Shown here: positions 26,073-32,482 of the stretch, piece after piece
How positions within the stretch are numbered: the stretch's first letter is position 1
How the letters are laid out: each line of letters opens with the position of its first letter
NCBI RefSeq assembly: GCF_016786355.1
Contig: NZ_JADWYX010000107.1
Location: 1-32,482 of the forward strand
DNA length: 32,482 nucleotides
Reading direction: 5' to 3'
From: Frankia sp. AgB1.9
Lineage (GTDB): Bacteria; Actinomycetota; Actinomycetes; Frankiales; Frankiaceae
The notes under the pieces: generated by a model
Told to the model about the DNA's origin: nothing
Databases searched by the model: none
The model's input: only the letters and a program-made list of their open reading frames with translations
Position numbers and translations under genes: made by a program

Positions 26073-27139
26073 AGGACGGCCTCGAGCAACGCGGTGAGCC
26101 GATGTTGGTATGTGTGCTCGGCATGGCTGCGCCGCGACGCGGCATCGCCGACGGCACGCGCCGCCGCCCGGTCGTCCACGCACCCTTTGATCCGGTCGAG
26201 CAACTCATCGAAGGTGCTGAACGCGAGGACCTCGCGATCCTCGTCGAACAGGCCGGGCAGCGAGTCCCGACGCTCGCACAGAACGGTGCCCCCACAGCCT
26301 GTCGCCTCGAACAGTCTGCAGTTCACGCTCTGCATCTCCGCCGGGTGCAGGGCATTGACGACAGCACACGCCCCGCGGAACACAGCGGCCTTCTCCTCAC
26401 CGGCCACGTAGCGCCCGGCATGGTGGCGGACCAGCCGTGGGTCACGAAGCCAGCGGCTCATCGCCGGGCCGTAGACCCGCACGTCGACGCCGCGGTCGAG
26501 GAGCTGCCCGATCAGCCGTGCACGGGCGCTGTACACGTGTCCCACGAACACCACATACGGCAGGTCCGGAACGGTGGCCGGTGGACGGTGGCGGACCGGG
26601 TTGCACGCCTCCGGCAGATAGTGCGCCGGCAGTTCCAGCACATCGGACAGCCGGCGCACGAGAAGCGGGTCCTTGAAGAACAGCGCGTCATAGTCGCCGA
26701 GCAGCATCCGCTGCCGGTCGAGGTTGGCGACGGCGTCCGGAAACCACAGACAGACCCGGACTCCTCGTCGGCGCAGCTCGCGCACCGTGGCCGGCAGCAG
26801 GTTGAGGTCGACCGAGACCACCACACTGACCCCGGCACGCTCGGCTGCCGCTACCAGACCGCGCTGGTAGGCAAGCCCGAGGCGGTCGGAGGCTCGCCGC
26901 GCGAGTTCGAGGGTCGCCGCGACGGGCCGGCTGGCCGGCTGTGGGAAAGCCGGGCCGAGCGGCACTCCGTGTGCGCCGACGTCCGGCAGGCAGGCAAGGA
27001 TGTTCTCCGCGAAGCTGTCACCGCCGATTGGCCCGATCACGCCCACCCGGACCGCGCCGCCAACCGGGGTCAGAGCCGCGGCCGGTGTGGGTGTGCCCCT
27101 GGGTGTCACAGGTGCCGCCACGAGGCCGGCGTCTTTCAT
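26069..27139 (-). CDS. CgeB-like glycosyltransferase (GT1/GT4 superfamily)
   Basis: A 356-aa GT-B type protein of the CgeB-like group. Supporting segments are VRVGVIGPIGGDSFAENI near residue 30, VCLWFPDAVANLDR and YDALFFKDPLLVRRL in the middle, and a C-terminal half with YVVFVGHVYSARARLIGQLL and VNCRLFEATGCGGTVLCE. The last is the typical 'E/N-xR-xFE-xxACG' nucleotide-sugar-binding motif of this group. It likely adds a sugar to the repeat unit at the inner membrane face. The ATG at 27139 overlaps the flippase stop by 4 bases (ATGA), and its stop overlaps the polymerase start by 4. Confidence 0.85.
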   Translation of the reverse strand: MKDAGLVAAPVTPRGTPTPAAALTPVGGAVRVGVIGPIGGDSFAENILACLPDVGAHGVPLGPAFPQPASRPVAATLELARRASDRLGLAYQRGLVAAAERAGVSVVVSVDLNLLPATVRELRRRGVRVCLWFPDAVANLDRQRMLLGDYDALFFKDPLLVRRLSDVLELPAHYLPEACNPVRHRPPATVPDLPYVVFVGHVYSARARLIGQLLDRGVDVRVYGPAMSRWLRDPRLVRHHAGRYVAGEEKAAVFRGACAVVNALHPAEMQSVNCRLFEATGCGGTVLCERRDSLPGLFDEDREVLAFSTFDELLDRIKGCVDDRAAARAVGDAASRRSHAEHTYQHRLTALLEAVL

Positions 27140-28500
27140 GCGTTACCTCTTCCCGAATCGGAGGGGACGGCGACCCAGTCCAGGTGGCCCCGTCCGGTGA
27201 CCCGACGCAGCCTGGCCGGCACGGACCTGGCCGTGATGCCGACCGACCGCAGCGCTACGCGGAGCAGGAGGACGAAGGTGACGAGGTAGGCGACGCTGGA
27301 GGCGACCGCGGCGCCGGCGACGCCGATCGTCGGCACCAGCGTGGCGAGCAGCGCCACCGTCACCACCGTCCCGGTCCACTCGCAGCGAGCCACCGGGAGA
27401 GTCCGCCCAAGCCCGCGCAACACGTCATCCATCGCCCGGTTACAGCCGAGTACCGCCGCGCCCGGCGCGAGCAGCCAGAACAACCCGATGCTCGGCGCGT
27501 AGGCCTGTCCGAGCAGCACATGCACCGCCAGTGGCGCCGCGACACTGAGTACGCCAATGCACAGCACTCCGAAGGCGAGGCTCGCGCCCACGGCAGCCAA
27601 CACGACCCGGCGATCGGCCCCGGAAGCCGAGCCGCCCCCAAGGGCGGGTCTCCCGGCCGCGAGACGGGGCATCGCGACGTTGCCGAACGCGGCGCACACC
27701 GGCTGAGGCAGCATGGCCATCGAGACCGCGACGGCGTAGTGCCCCACCTGGGCGGGCTGGACGAGCACCGCCAGCAGGAGCAGATCCAGCGATGTGTTGA
27801 GCAGATACGAGATCGACGAGATCATCGTGGCGCCGCCGTAACCGGCCAGATCCCTGCCGATGGAGCGACGCAGCCGGCCCCGCCCGGGAAGCGCCTGACG
27901 ACACAACGCCGCGGCCGCGACGGCTTGCAGCGCCAGCGAGCCGACGAGGCAGAGCACCGCGCGCCCGACGCTGAGCAGGTCGGTGAGGGCCAGCGCGACC
28001 ACGGCGGCGGAATAGGCGACCGGTTGAAGCACGCGGGTCACGTTCCAGCTGCTCATCCGGGTCGCCTGCAGCGCGAATATCCAGGCCGAGGCGCCGAAGA
28101 CCACTGGCTGGGCGGCGAAGGCCACCCGGAACGCCGTCACCGCGGCGCGATCGTGGACCACCAGGGGCGCGACCACGATGCCGACCGCGCCGACGAGGAC
28201 CCCCAGCCCCAACAGCATGGTCCCGCCGGTGCGGACGGCGTCCCTGGCGCCGGGACGGTCCCGCGCCGCTGTGTAGCAGACGGCGTAGGTCAGGCCGCAC
28301 TCGCCGATGGTCGCCGCGGCCAGCATGTAGGACATGATCACGGCGTAGGTACCGCGCCCGGCTGGCCCGAGGTAGCGAGCGAGGATCAGGCCGCCTGCCG
28401 CGCCCAGCCCGCTGATGGCGACACTCGTCGCCGCGGTGGCCCCGACGGAGGCCAGATATCCTCCGTTCCTGCGGGAGACCCGGTGCTTGGCTCGGGTCAC
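27136..28500 (-). CDS. Wzx-type polysaccharide flippase (MOP superfamily)
   Basis: A 454-aa membrane protein with about 12 to 14 evenly spaced hydrophobic helices and short loops, matching the polysaccharide-transport (Wzx) branch of the MOP exporters. A short basic N-terminus (TRAKHRVSRRNGGY) is followed by ILARYLGPAGRGTYAVIMSY, the R-xLGPxxxGxYxxxxS pattern usual at the first two helices of these flippases. It would translocate undecaprenyl-diphosphate-linked repeat units. The GTG at 28500 overlaps the FkbM stop by 4 bases; an in-frame reading to 28566 lies within that gene. Confidence 0.88.
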   Translation of the reverse strand: MTRAKHRVSRRNGGYLASVGATAATSVAISGLGAAGGLILARYLGPAGRGTYAVIMSYMLAAATIGECGLTYAVCYTAARDRPGARDAVRTGGTMLLGLGVLVGAVGIVVAPLVVHDRAAVTAFRVAFAAQPVVFGASAWIFALQATRMSSWNVTRVLQPVAYSAAVVALALTDLLSVGRAVLCLVGSLALQAVAAAALCRQALPGRGRLRRSIGRDLAGYGGATMISSISYLLNTSLDLLLLAVLVQPAQVGHYAVAVSMAMLPQPVCAAFGNVAMPRLAAGRPALGGGSASGADRRVVLAAVGASLAFGVLCIGVLSVAAPLAVHVLLGQAYAPSIGLFWLLAPGAAVLGCNRAMDDVLRGLGRTLPVARCEWTGTVVTVALLATLVPTIGVAGAAVASSVAYLVTFVLLLRVALRSVGITARSVPARLRRVTGRGHLDWVAVPSDSGRGNA

Positions 28501-29423
28501 GTCGTCTGGTTCCGCGGGAACGGCGTGCGTTCCAGTGCCGCGACCACACGGTCGAACCGCTCCCACCGCGGCGTGATCGCCAGCACGTTCGACGTGAACA
28601 GGCCCTGCATGGCCAGGCCCTGCGGGGTCAAGTTGAAGATCATGTAGCCAAGCTCGGCGAGCGTGGCTACCAGCTCCGCCTGGCTTCGGCCCTGGCGGGT
28701 CAGGTGCGCGGGCAGCATCTCCAGGAGCAGCGCCGGCGACCGGGTGCTGAGCAGATTCGTAGCGCCGCGCAGTACGTCGATCTCGAAGCCTTCGACATCG
28801 ATCTTGACGAGATCGGGAGCCCGGTGCCGCTCTACGTACGCGTCGAGGGTGGTCAGAGTCGCGACGTGGTCGGCGGATCCAGTGGCGGCGACAGGATGGG
28901 CGAGGCCGGAGGCGTCACGATAGACCCGCATGCCGATCTCGCCGACCGTCGCGCCGACGGCGCAGGACTCGAGCCGCACCTGCGACAACCCGTTACGCCG
29001 GACCATCGCGCTCAGAACCGCCATCGTGTCCGGCACCGGCTCGAAGGCATGCACCTGCCCGGACGTGCCCACGAGACCCGCGGCCCACAGGGCATACACG
29101 CCTATGTTCGCGCCGACGTCGTAGCAGCAGTCACCGGGCCCGAGCACGGCGGCGAACACCTGGGCCAGCGCCGGCGGACGGTAACGCAGTTCGGACAACG
29201 CGCGTGCCGACCCGTCTCGACAGCTGTCGAGGTCGAAGTGCATGCCGTTGACGAACCGGCCACGCAGCGGGCCGACGTACTCGTCATTCGACCCCCGAGC
29301 CCACCCGACGACGCGGTCGTGACCACGCACGTCGGGAAGGTTCGCTGCCAGCCGATCGGCGAGTCGCCAGCGAATCGGGCCCTGCCCGGCGCCGGACCGT
29401 GCCAGGGTGCTCAGAAGATCCAC
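28497..29423 (-). CDS. FkbM-family methyltransferase
   Basis: A 308-aa S-adenosylmethionine-dependent methyltransferase. The FkbM fold is clear from YDVGANIGVYALWA (101-114, SAM-binding motif I), HAFEPVPDTM (125-134) with the acidic ribose-binding Glu, VKIDVEGFEIDVLRG (206-220) and LLLEMLP (232-238). It probably O-methylates a sugar hydroxyl of the repeat unit. The start is inferred as GTG 29423; the ribosome binding site is weak, and any longer reading would cross the divergent glycosyltransferase start and lose family resemblance. First gene of the minus-strand operon FkbM-Wzx-CgeB-Wzy. Confidence 0.85.
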   Translation of the reverse strand: MDLLSTLARSGAGQGPIRWRLADRLAANLPDVRGHDRVVGWARGSNDEYVGPLRGRFVNGMHFDLDSCRDGSARALSELRYRPPALAQVFAAVLGPGDCCYDVGANIGVYALWAAGLVGTSGQVHAFEPVPDTMAVLSAMVRRNGLSQVRLESCAVGATVGEIGMRVYRDASGLAHPVAATGSADHVATLTTLDAYVERHRAPDLVKIDVEGFEIDVLRGATNLLSTRSPALLLEMLPAHLTRQGRSQAELVATLAELGYMIFNLTPQGLAMQGLFTSNVLAITPRWERFDRVVAALERTPFPRNQTT

Positions 29424-29546
29424 ACGGCGAACCCTAGGTGGCGCCTGCCGCTTGCGTCCGGTTGGCCTGATTGGGTTGGGCGGGGTCGGCGCGCCGGGGC
29501 CGGGCTCCACGGTCTCGATGTTTGGACACTTAGAGTCACCGCCGTG
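29424..29546. promoter_or_regulatory. Short divergent promoter region (FkbM / GT4)
   Basis: Only 123 bases separate the starts of the four-gene minus operon and the plus-strand GT4 gene, so both promoters lie here. On the plus strand TAGAGT (29531-29536) fits a -10 only 11 bases before the ATG. That would mean a nearly leaderless message and agrees with the lack of a ribosome binding site there. No clear -35 is visible. Confidence 0.4.
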
Positions 29547-30758
29547 ATGTCTACGCGTTACATCGATACCGAGCCCGAGACTCGTCGTCCTCGCGTGCTG
29601 CTGCTGGCGCCGTCGGGCGGTCTCGGCGGCGGTATTGAGCGCTATCTTGACGCCGTTCAGGAGGCATTGCGGGCCGGCGGTGCCGAGGTGCACCGGGTCG
29701 ACCTGCGTGGCCAGGGGAACGCGCTGACTCTTCGGACCCGGTTGCGGTTCACGGCCGCGGCGCTGCGTGTCGCGCAGCGGTCCGGCCCGTTCGACACGGT
29801 CCTCGCCGGTCTGCCGAATCTCATCCCCGTGGCCGCGCTGGCCGTGCCACTGGCCAGGGCGCGACGCGGCCTGATCGTGTTCCACGGAACGGACATCTGG
29901 GCGATGAGATCAGTGGACCGGGCGATCCTCACCCTGCATCCCACCCTGCGCCCGATGACCGTGAGCTCCTTCAGCTCCGGAGCGCTTGCCCGTGTCGGCA
30001 TGGCGCCGGTGCTGCGGCCCGGTATTCCTACCTCCTGGCGCGCGGCCCTGCTCGCGGCGGGCAGCCGGCGGCCAGCGGGCGGCGGCGTGCCGACCCTGCT
30101 GAGCGTCTTTCGGCTCAACGACGCCGACTGGGTGGGCAAAGGGCTACGCGAACTGCTTGCGGCGCTGGCGATAGTCCGTGGCCAAGTCGGGCCAGTACGG
30201 CTCGTCGTGGCCGGCCAAGGCCCGGTTCTCGACGCGGTGCGCCAGGCGGTCGCAGGGCAGGAGGCCGTCCAGCTGGTCGAGTCGCCGGACGACTCCACGC
30301 TGGCCGAACTGTTCGCGGCGGCGGACCTGTTCGTGCTGGGCACCCGGACCCGGGTCCACCCACCGCGCAGCGGCGAGGGCTACGGGCTGGTCCTGACCGA
30401 GGCACAACTCGCCGGATGCCCCGTCGTCGGTCCGGCGTACGGAGCGCGTGACGCATATGTCGACGGCGTCACCGGCGCCACGCCCGCCGACGAGTCCCCG
30501 CAGGCACTCGCCACGGTGCTGATCGACCTGCTCTCAGACCAGGCCCGCCTCACCCGCATGCGACAGCGCTGCGCCGAGTGGGCGCAGCTGACCACCGAAC
30601 CAGAACAACACGTCCGAAACGTCTTCAGAGCCGTCCTCGGCACCCAACCCCCCACCAGTCCAGCCACCGGCACACCCGCACCAACCGTCCCCGCCCAAAC
30701 AACCCCCGCCTCACCACAGCCGGTCCACCCTGGCGACAGCATCGCCGCCAAACAATGA
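29547..30758 (+). CDS. Glycosyltransferase family 4
   Basis: A 403-aa retaining GT-B transferase. The N-terminal Gly-rich loop is APSGGLGGGIERYL (21-34). The C-terminal half has LVVAGQGPVLDAVR, and the E-x7-E motif is intact in SGEGYGLVLTEAQLAG, followed by GPAYGARDAYVDGVTG. The last 40 residues are a Pro/Thr-rich tail with C/A-rich codons unlike the rest of the gene. The ATG at 29547 has no clear ribosome binding site; an adjacent GTG at 29544 is an alternative. It stands alone between two minus-strand units and is probably the last of the repeat-unit transferases. Confidence 0.9.
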   Translation: MSTRYIDTEPETRRPRVLLLAPSGGLGGGIERYLDAVQEALRAGGAEVHRVDLRGQGNALTLRTRLRFTAAALRVAQRSGPFDTVLAGLPNLIPVAALAVPLARARRGLIVFHGTDIWAMRSVDRAILTLHPTLRPMTVSSFSSGALARVGMAPVLRPGIPTSWRAALLAAGSRRPAGGGVPTLLSVFRLNDADWVGKGLRELLAALAIVRGQVGPVRLVVAGQGPVLDAVRQAVAGQEAVQLVESPDDSTLAELFAAADLFVLGTRTRVHPPRSGEGYGLVLTEAQLAGCPVVGPAYGARDAYVDGVTGATPADESPQALATVLIDLLSDQARLTRMRQRCAEWAQLTTEPEQHVRNVFRAVLGTQPPTSPATGTPAPTVPAQTTPASPQPVHPGDSIAAKQ

Positions 30759-30776
30759 CACCCCGCCAAACAATGA
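30745..30776 (+). repeat. 14-bp direct repeat at the GT4 stop codon
   Basis: CCGCCAAACAATGA occurs at 30745-30758 and 30763-30776. Each copy ends with an in-frame TGA, so the gene has its stop and a spare stop 18 bases later. This is a small duplication at the 3' end of a gene, like the one at 2120-2151. Confidence 0.85.
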
Positions 30777-30903
30777 TGAATTTGCGCCGGCAAAGAAGTC
30801 CGCGACGACAGGCGTGACTACCAGACCGGCCGAACCGCCACCCGCGGTGGGCCCACCCCGCCCCAGTGGGCGCCACCCTGGACTCGAAATGCGGAGATCG
30901 TGG

Positions 30904-31746
30904 TCAGCGCCGCGGATCCCCGGCGTTCTTTCGCCAGTACACACCAGTCCAGTCGATCTTGGTCATTGGATCGTCGATCTGGTGCGCGTTGCGGTAGTCC
31001 TCGACCGCCCGTCGGCATCCCTCCACGGCGCCGTAGTCGTCAATGATGCAGAAGCCTCCGTCTGACAGCCGCGGGTAGAGAGCCTCCAGCGCCTCGCTCG
31101 TGCTCTCGTACATGTCGCCGTCGAGCCGGAGTACGGCGAGCTGCTCGATCGGCGCCGTCGGAAGCGTGTCGCGGAACCAGCCGGGCAGAAAACGCACCTG
31201 GTCGTCGAGCAGGCCGTACCTTCTGAAGTTCTCCCGTACCTCGGTTTCGGACACCACGAGTTCGGACCATTTGTGGTGGGGGTCTCCGGCGTCGTCGGGC
31301 CACCGCGCCGGGTCGGGTGCCGGTAGACCAGCGAACGAGTCGGCGACCCACACGGTCCGGTCAGGCACTCCGTGGGCCGCCAGGACACCTCGCATCATGA
31401 TGGCGGACCCGCCCCGCCAGACCCCCGTCTCGATGAGGTCTCCGGGAATGTCGTCGACGAGTACCTGCTCGACCGCCTCCTGAAGCTGCTTCAGTCGGCG
31501 GCTTCCGGTCATGGTGTGCGCCAGCCGCGGCCAGTCCCCACCTACGTCACGCGCTCCGACGGCGCTGTATCGGATCAGTTCCAGTCCGCGCGCCTCGAGA
31601 AGACGGAAAAGAACGCGGTGCGCCGCACGGTGGGGCCGCCATATCCTGCCGTCCCGACCCTCCCAGAGCGAGAATGTGAGGGTTTCTCGCAGCAGGTCCA
31701 GATAACGTCCCGCCACGTCGGTGGACTCGGTGTGTGTAAGCTCCAT
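30904..31746 (-). CDS. TylF/MycF-family O-methyltransferase
   Basis: A 280-aa SAM- and Mg2+-dependent sugar O-methyltransferase. Family marks are LIETGVWRGGSAIMMRG (104-120), VWVADSFAGLP (132-142), VLRLDGDMYESTSEALEALY (205-224) with metal-binding acidic residues, and GGFCIIDDYGA (230-240). Known members methylate deoxysugars of macrolides (TylF, MycF). Here, next to surface-polysaccharide genes and with no polyketide synthase in sight, a sugar of the repeat unit or of a glycolipid is the likelier target. The ATG at 31746 has AGGAG upstream. It is convergent with the GT4 gene and faces a 550-base region without recognised genes. Confidence 0.92.
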   Translation of the reverse strand: MELTHTESTDVAGRYLDLLRETLTFSLWEGRDGRIWRPHRAAHRVLFRLLEARGLELIRYSAVGARDVGGDWPRLAHTMTGSRRLKQLQEAVEQVLVDDIPGDLIETGVWRGGSAIMMRGVLAAHGVPDRTVWVADSFAGLPAPDPARWPDDAGDPHHKWSELVVSETEVRENFRRYGLLDDQVRFLPGWFRDTLPTAPIEQLAVLRLDGDMYESTSEALEALYPRLSDGGFCIIDDYGAVEGCRRAVEDYRNAHQIDDPMTKIDWTGVYWRKNAGDPRR

Positions 31747-31778
31747 TACTGCTCCTAGTCCGTGTCGTCCGTCGATAT

Positions 31779-31790
31779 GCCGATATCGGC
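31779..31790. promoter_or_regulatory. 12-bp perfect palindrome upstream of the TylF-like gene
   Basis: GCCGATATCGGC lies 33 bases before the start of the TylF-like gene, in a place suited to a repressor. A third GATAT half-site (31774-31778) is adjacent. It shares its GATATC centre with the palindrome at 31860-31873. Confidence 0.4.
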
Positions 31791-31859
31791 GAGACCAGTC
31801 GTCCCCATGGCGCGCCAAGCCGGAAGACGTCGCATCCTCCACCTAGCCCCGTCGAGTCT

Positions 31860-31873
31860 GGCGGATATCCGCC
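31860..31873. promoter_or_regulatory. 14-bp perfect palindrome
   Basis: GGCGGATATCCGCC is a perfect palindrome with the same GATATC core as the one at 31779-31790, about 80 bases away. It lies just before the possible small ORF at 31897. It may be a second site for the same regulator. Confidence 0.35.
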
Positions 31874-31896
31874 GCGCAATCACGGAGGACACGCTG

Positions 31897-31977
31897 ATGG
31901 CGGAAGTCCGGCTCCGTTGGACAGCCGCCCACGGTAAGGTGCGATCGCAGCGCGAAACAAGTCCGTTCCAGGGTTGA
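31897..31977 (+). CDS. Possible 26-aa small ORF
   Basis: An ATG eight bases after a perfect GGAGG (31884-31888) opens a 26-codon frame with a basic product (MAEVRLRWTAAHGKVRSQRE...) and a TGA stop. I recognise no family. It could be a leader peptide, a small protein or a remnant of a lost gene. The ribosome binding site is the only positive evidence. Confidence 0.3.
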   Translation: MAEVRLRWTAAHGKVRSQRETSPFQG

Positions 31978-32215
31978 CGGCATCGCGCAGAACAGCCCTA
32001 CTGCCACCTGCCTGGTGCTCCGCCATCGAAACGTATGTGTGGCAGGAGATGTTTCAGGTGACGGCCACCAGTTCGCGCGGCGGCCATCCGCGCCCAGGCC
32101 AGGCTTGACGACAGGGGTTCCAGAGTCGCGATTCCCCGTCATGAGTGGTCTCGGTAAGCCGGGAACGTGGCCCCGGCGGCGACACGCCTGACAGGTGGGT
32201 TCCGCACACGAACCC

Positions 32216-32246
32216 TTGACCTAGACTCAATTACCGAGAGTAGTAC
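32216..32246 (+). promoter_or_regulatory. Possible promoter of the right-edge gene
   Basis: TTGACC (32216-32221) resembles a -35 element, and TAGTAC (32241-32246), 19 bases later, is an imperfect -10. An AT-rich spacer separates them. The next start codon is about 50 bases downstream with an excellent ribosome binding site, which supports the reading. Confidence 0.4.
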
Positions 32247-32264
32247 TCAACTCACTACTTGAGA
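32239..32264. promoter_or_regulatory. Nested inverted repeats overlapping the promoter
   Basis: AGTAGT (32239-32244) mirrors ACTACT (32254-32259), and CTCAA (32246-32250) mirrors TTGAG (about 32259-32263); the two pairs interlock. Another CTCAA lies at 32226-32230. Such a cluster over a -10 region is typical of an operator, and the downstream gene might encode the regulator, but that gene cannot be read. Confidence 0.4.
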
Positions 32265-32296
32265 GGCCCGCTCTCCTGACCGGAGGTGACGGCGTG

Positions 32297-32467
32297 ATGA
32301 ACCCGCCCAGAAGCGCCGTGACGGACGGGCCGAACCAACGGCCGCGCCCCCCCACCCCCCCCCCCCCCCCCGGGCCCCCGGCCGGCCCACCCGGGGGGGG
32401 GGGGCCCCGTCCCCTGTTCGCCCCCGAAGTACGTGATTCCTGGATCAGGCCCCGAAACTGCCAGTGA
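32297..32467 (+). CDS. Start of an unidentified gene, frame unreliable
   Basis: GGAGGTGA (32282-32289) stands seven bases before ATG 32297, one of the best ribosome binding sites in the window. The reading begins MNPPRSAVTDGPNQRPRP and then enters runs of 17 C and 12 G, where the true frame is probably lost; as given it stops at 32467. I recognise no family. The start is credible, the remainder is not. Confidence 0.3.
   Translation: MNPPRSAVTDGPNQRPRPPTPPPPPGPPAGPPGGGGPRPLFAPEVRDSWIRPRNCQ
32347..32404. repeat. Homopolymer C and G runs near the right edge
   Basis: A 7-C run, one A and a 17-C run are followed by GC-only sequence and a 12-G run. As on the left edge, this looks like poor sequence at a contig end rather than a functional element. 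Confidence 0.75.
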
Positions 32468-32482
32468 TCGCGACCGCCCAGG

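Larger units (their letters stand above)
31747..32293. other. 547-base region without a recognised gene
   Basis: It contains two perfect palindromes centred on GATATC, a possible 26-codon ORF, and a promoter/operator-like stretch near 32216-32270, all listed separately. The rest, roughly 31978-32215, shows no convincing gene on either strand and no RNA gene that I can recognise. Confidence 0.5.

Noticed and set aside
26941..28647. A 568-codon plus-strand frame opposite the flippase gene
   Set aside because: The product is rich in Arg, Gly, His and Gln with no domain, while the minus strand gives a well-formed flippase coupled to its neighbours.
30841..30885. Terminator between the GT4 and TylF-like genes
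   Set aside because: Short overlapping palindromes such as GTGGGCCCAC are present, but none gives a stem clearly better than background for this base composition.
31843..32142. A 99-codon minus-strand frame in the right-hand gap
   Set aside because: No ribosome binding site, no recognisable family and a composition like random GC-rich sequence; it also crosses the better-supported small ORF.
32090..32150. A possible tRNA 3' half (GGTTCCA-like loop)
   Set aside because: The flanking bases do not form a T-arm or acceptor stem, and no cloverleaf can be drawn.

Overview
The window is very GC-rich DNA (roughly 70% or more) with GTG/TTG starts, dense gene packing and actinobacterial housekeeping pairs (dut next to a DUF3710 gene; a long aconitase with an acidic, Ser/Pro-rich insert). 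It most likely comes from a filamentous or soil actinomycete. A Frankia-type organism is my best guess, but that is an inference from gene style and not proven by a marker gene. Both ends carry long homopolymer C or G runs, so the outer ~100 bases on each side may be unreliable sequence.

Left part (1-9300), housekeeping: a small DUF4235 membrane protein, dUTPase (dut), a DUF3710 protein, a gamma-carbonic-anhydrase-like hexapeptide protein that has lost one metal ligand, valyl-tRNA synthetase of the archaeal/Rickettsia-like subtype (valS), a ferritin-like/VIT1 fusion resembling the iron exporter MbfA, an inositol-monophosphatase-family enzyme, and a Phd/PIN toxin-antitoxin pair. Then comes aconitase (acnA, 9370-12153), separated from the toxin gene by a textbook 16-bp bidirectional terminator.

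Right part (12448-31746), surface polysaccharide. It begins with two overlapping minus-strand genes that look like catalytically dead enzymes: a nucleotide-sugar dehydrogenase homologue with Trp in place of the catalytic Cys, and a half glycosyltransferase without its E-x7-E motif. A divergent WecA-like lipid-carrier sugar-phosphate transferase follows (14875-16080), then a minus-strand SDR. A plus-strand run holds a GT2 glycosyltransferase, a hexapeptide acyltransferase, a second SDR, two GT4 glycosyltransferases and a FnlA/CapE-type UDP-GlcNAc 4,6-dehydratase/5-epimerase. Just ahead of that dehydratase sits the severed N-terminus of an RmlD-like reductase gene. A tightly overlapping minus-strand operon then encodes a FkbM methyltransferase, a Wzx-type flippase, a CgeB-like glycosyltransferase and a Wzy-like polymerase. 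A divergent GT4 gene and a TylF-family O-methyltransferase close the region.

Together these genes make a plausible Wzx/Wzy-dependent pathway. The WecA-like enzyme would load the first sugar on undecaprenyl phosphate, the FnlA-like enzyme would supply a 2-acetamido-2,6-dideoxy-L-hexose precursor, and five glycosyltransferases, an acyltransferase and two methyltransferases would build and decorate the repeat unit. Wzx would flip it and Wzy polymerise it. The C4 reductase and C2 epimerase normally paired with FnlA are not in the window. The last ~700 bases hold palindromes, a possible 26-residue ORF and the promoter and start of a gene lost in a homopolymer region.
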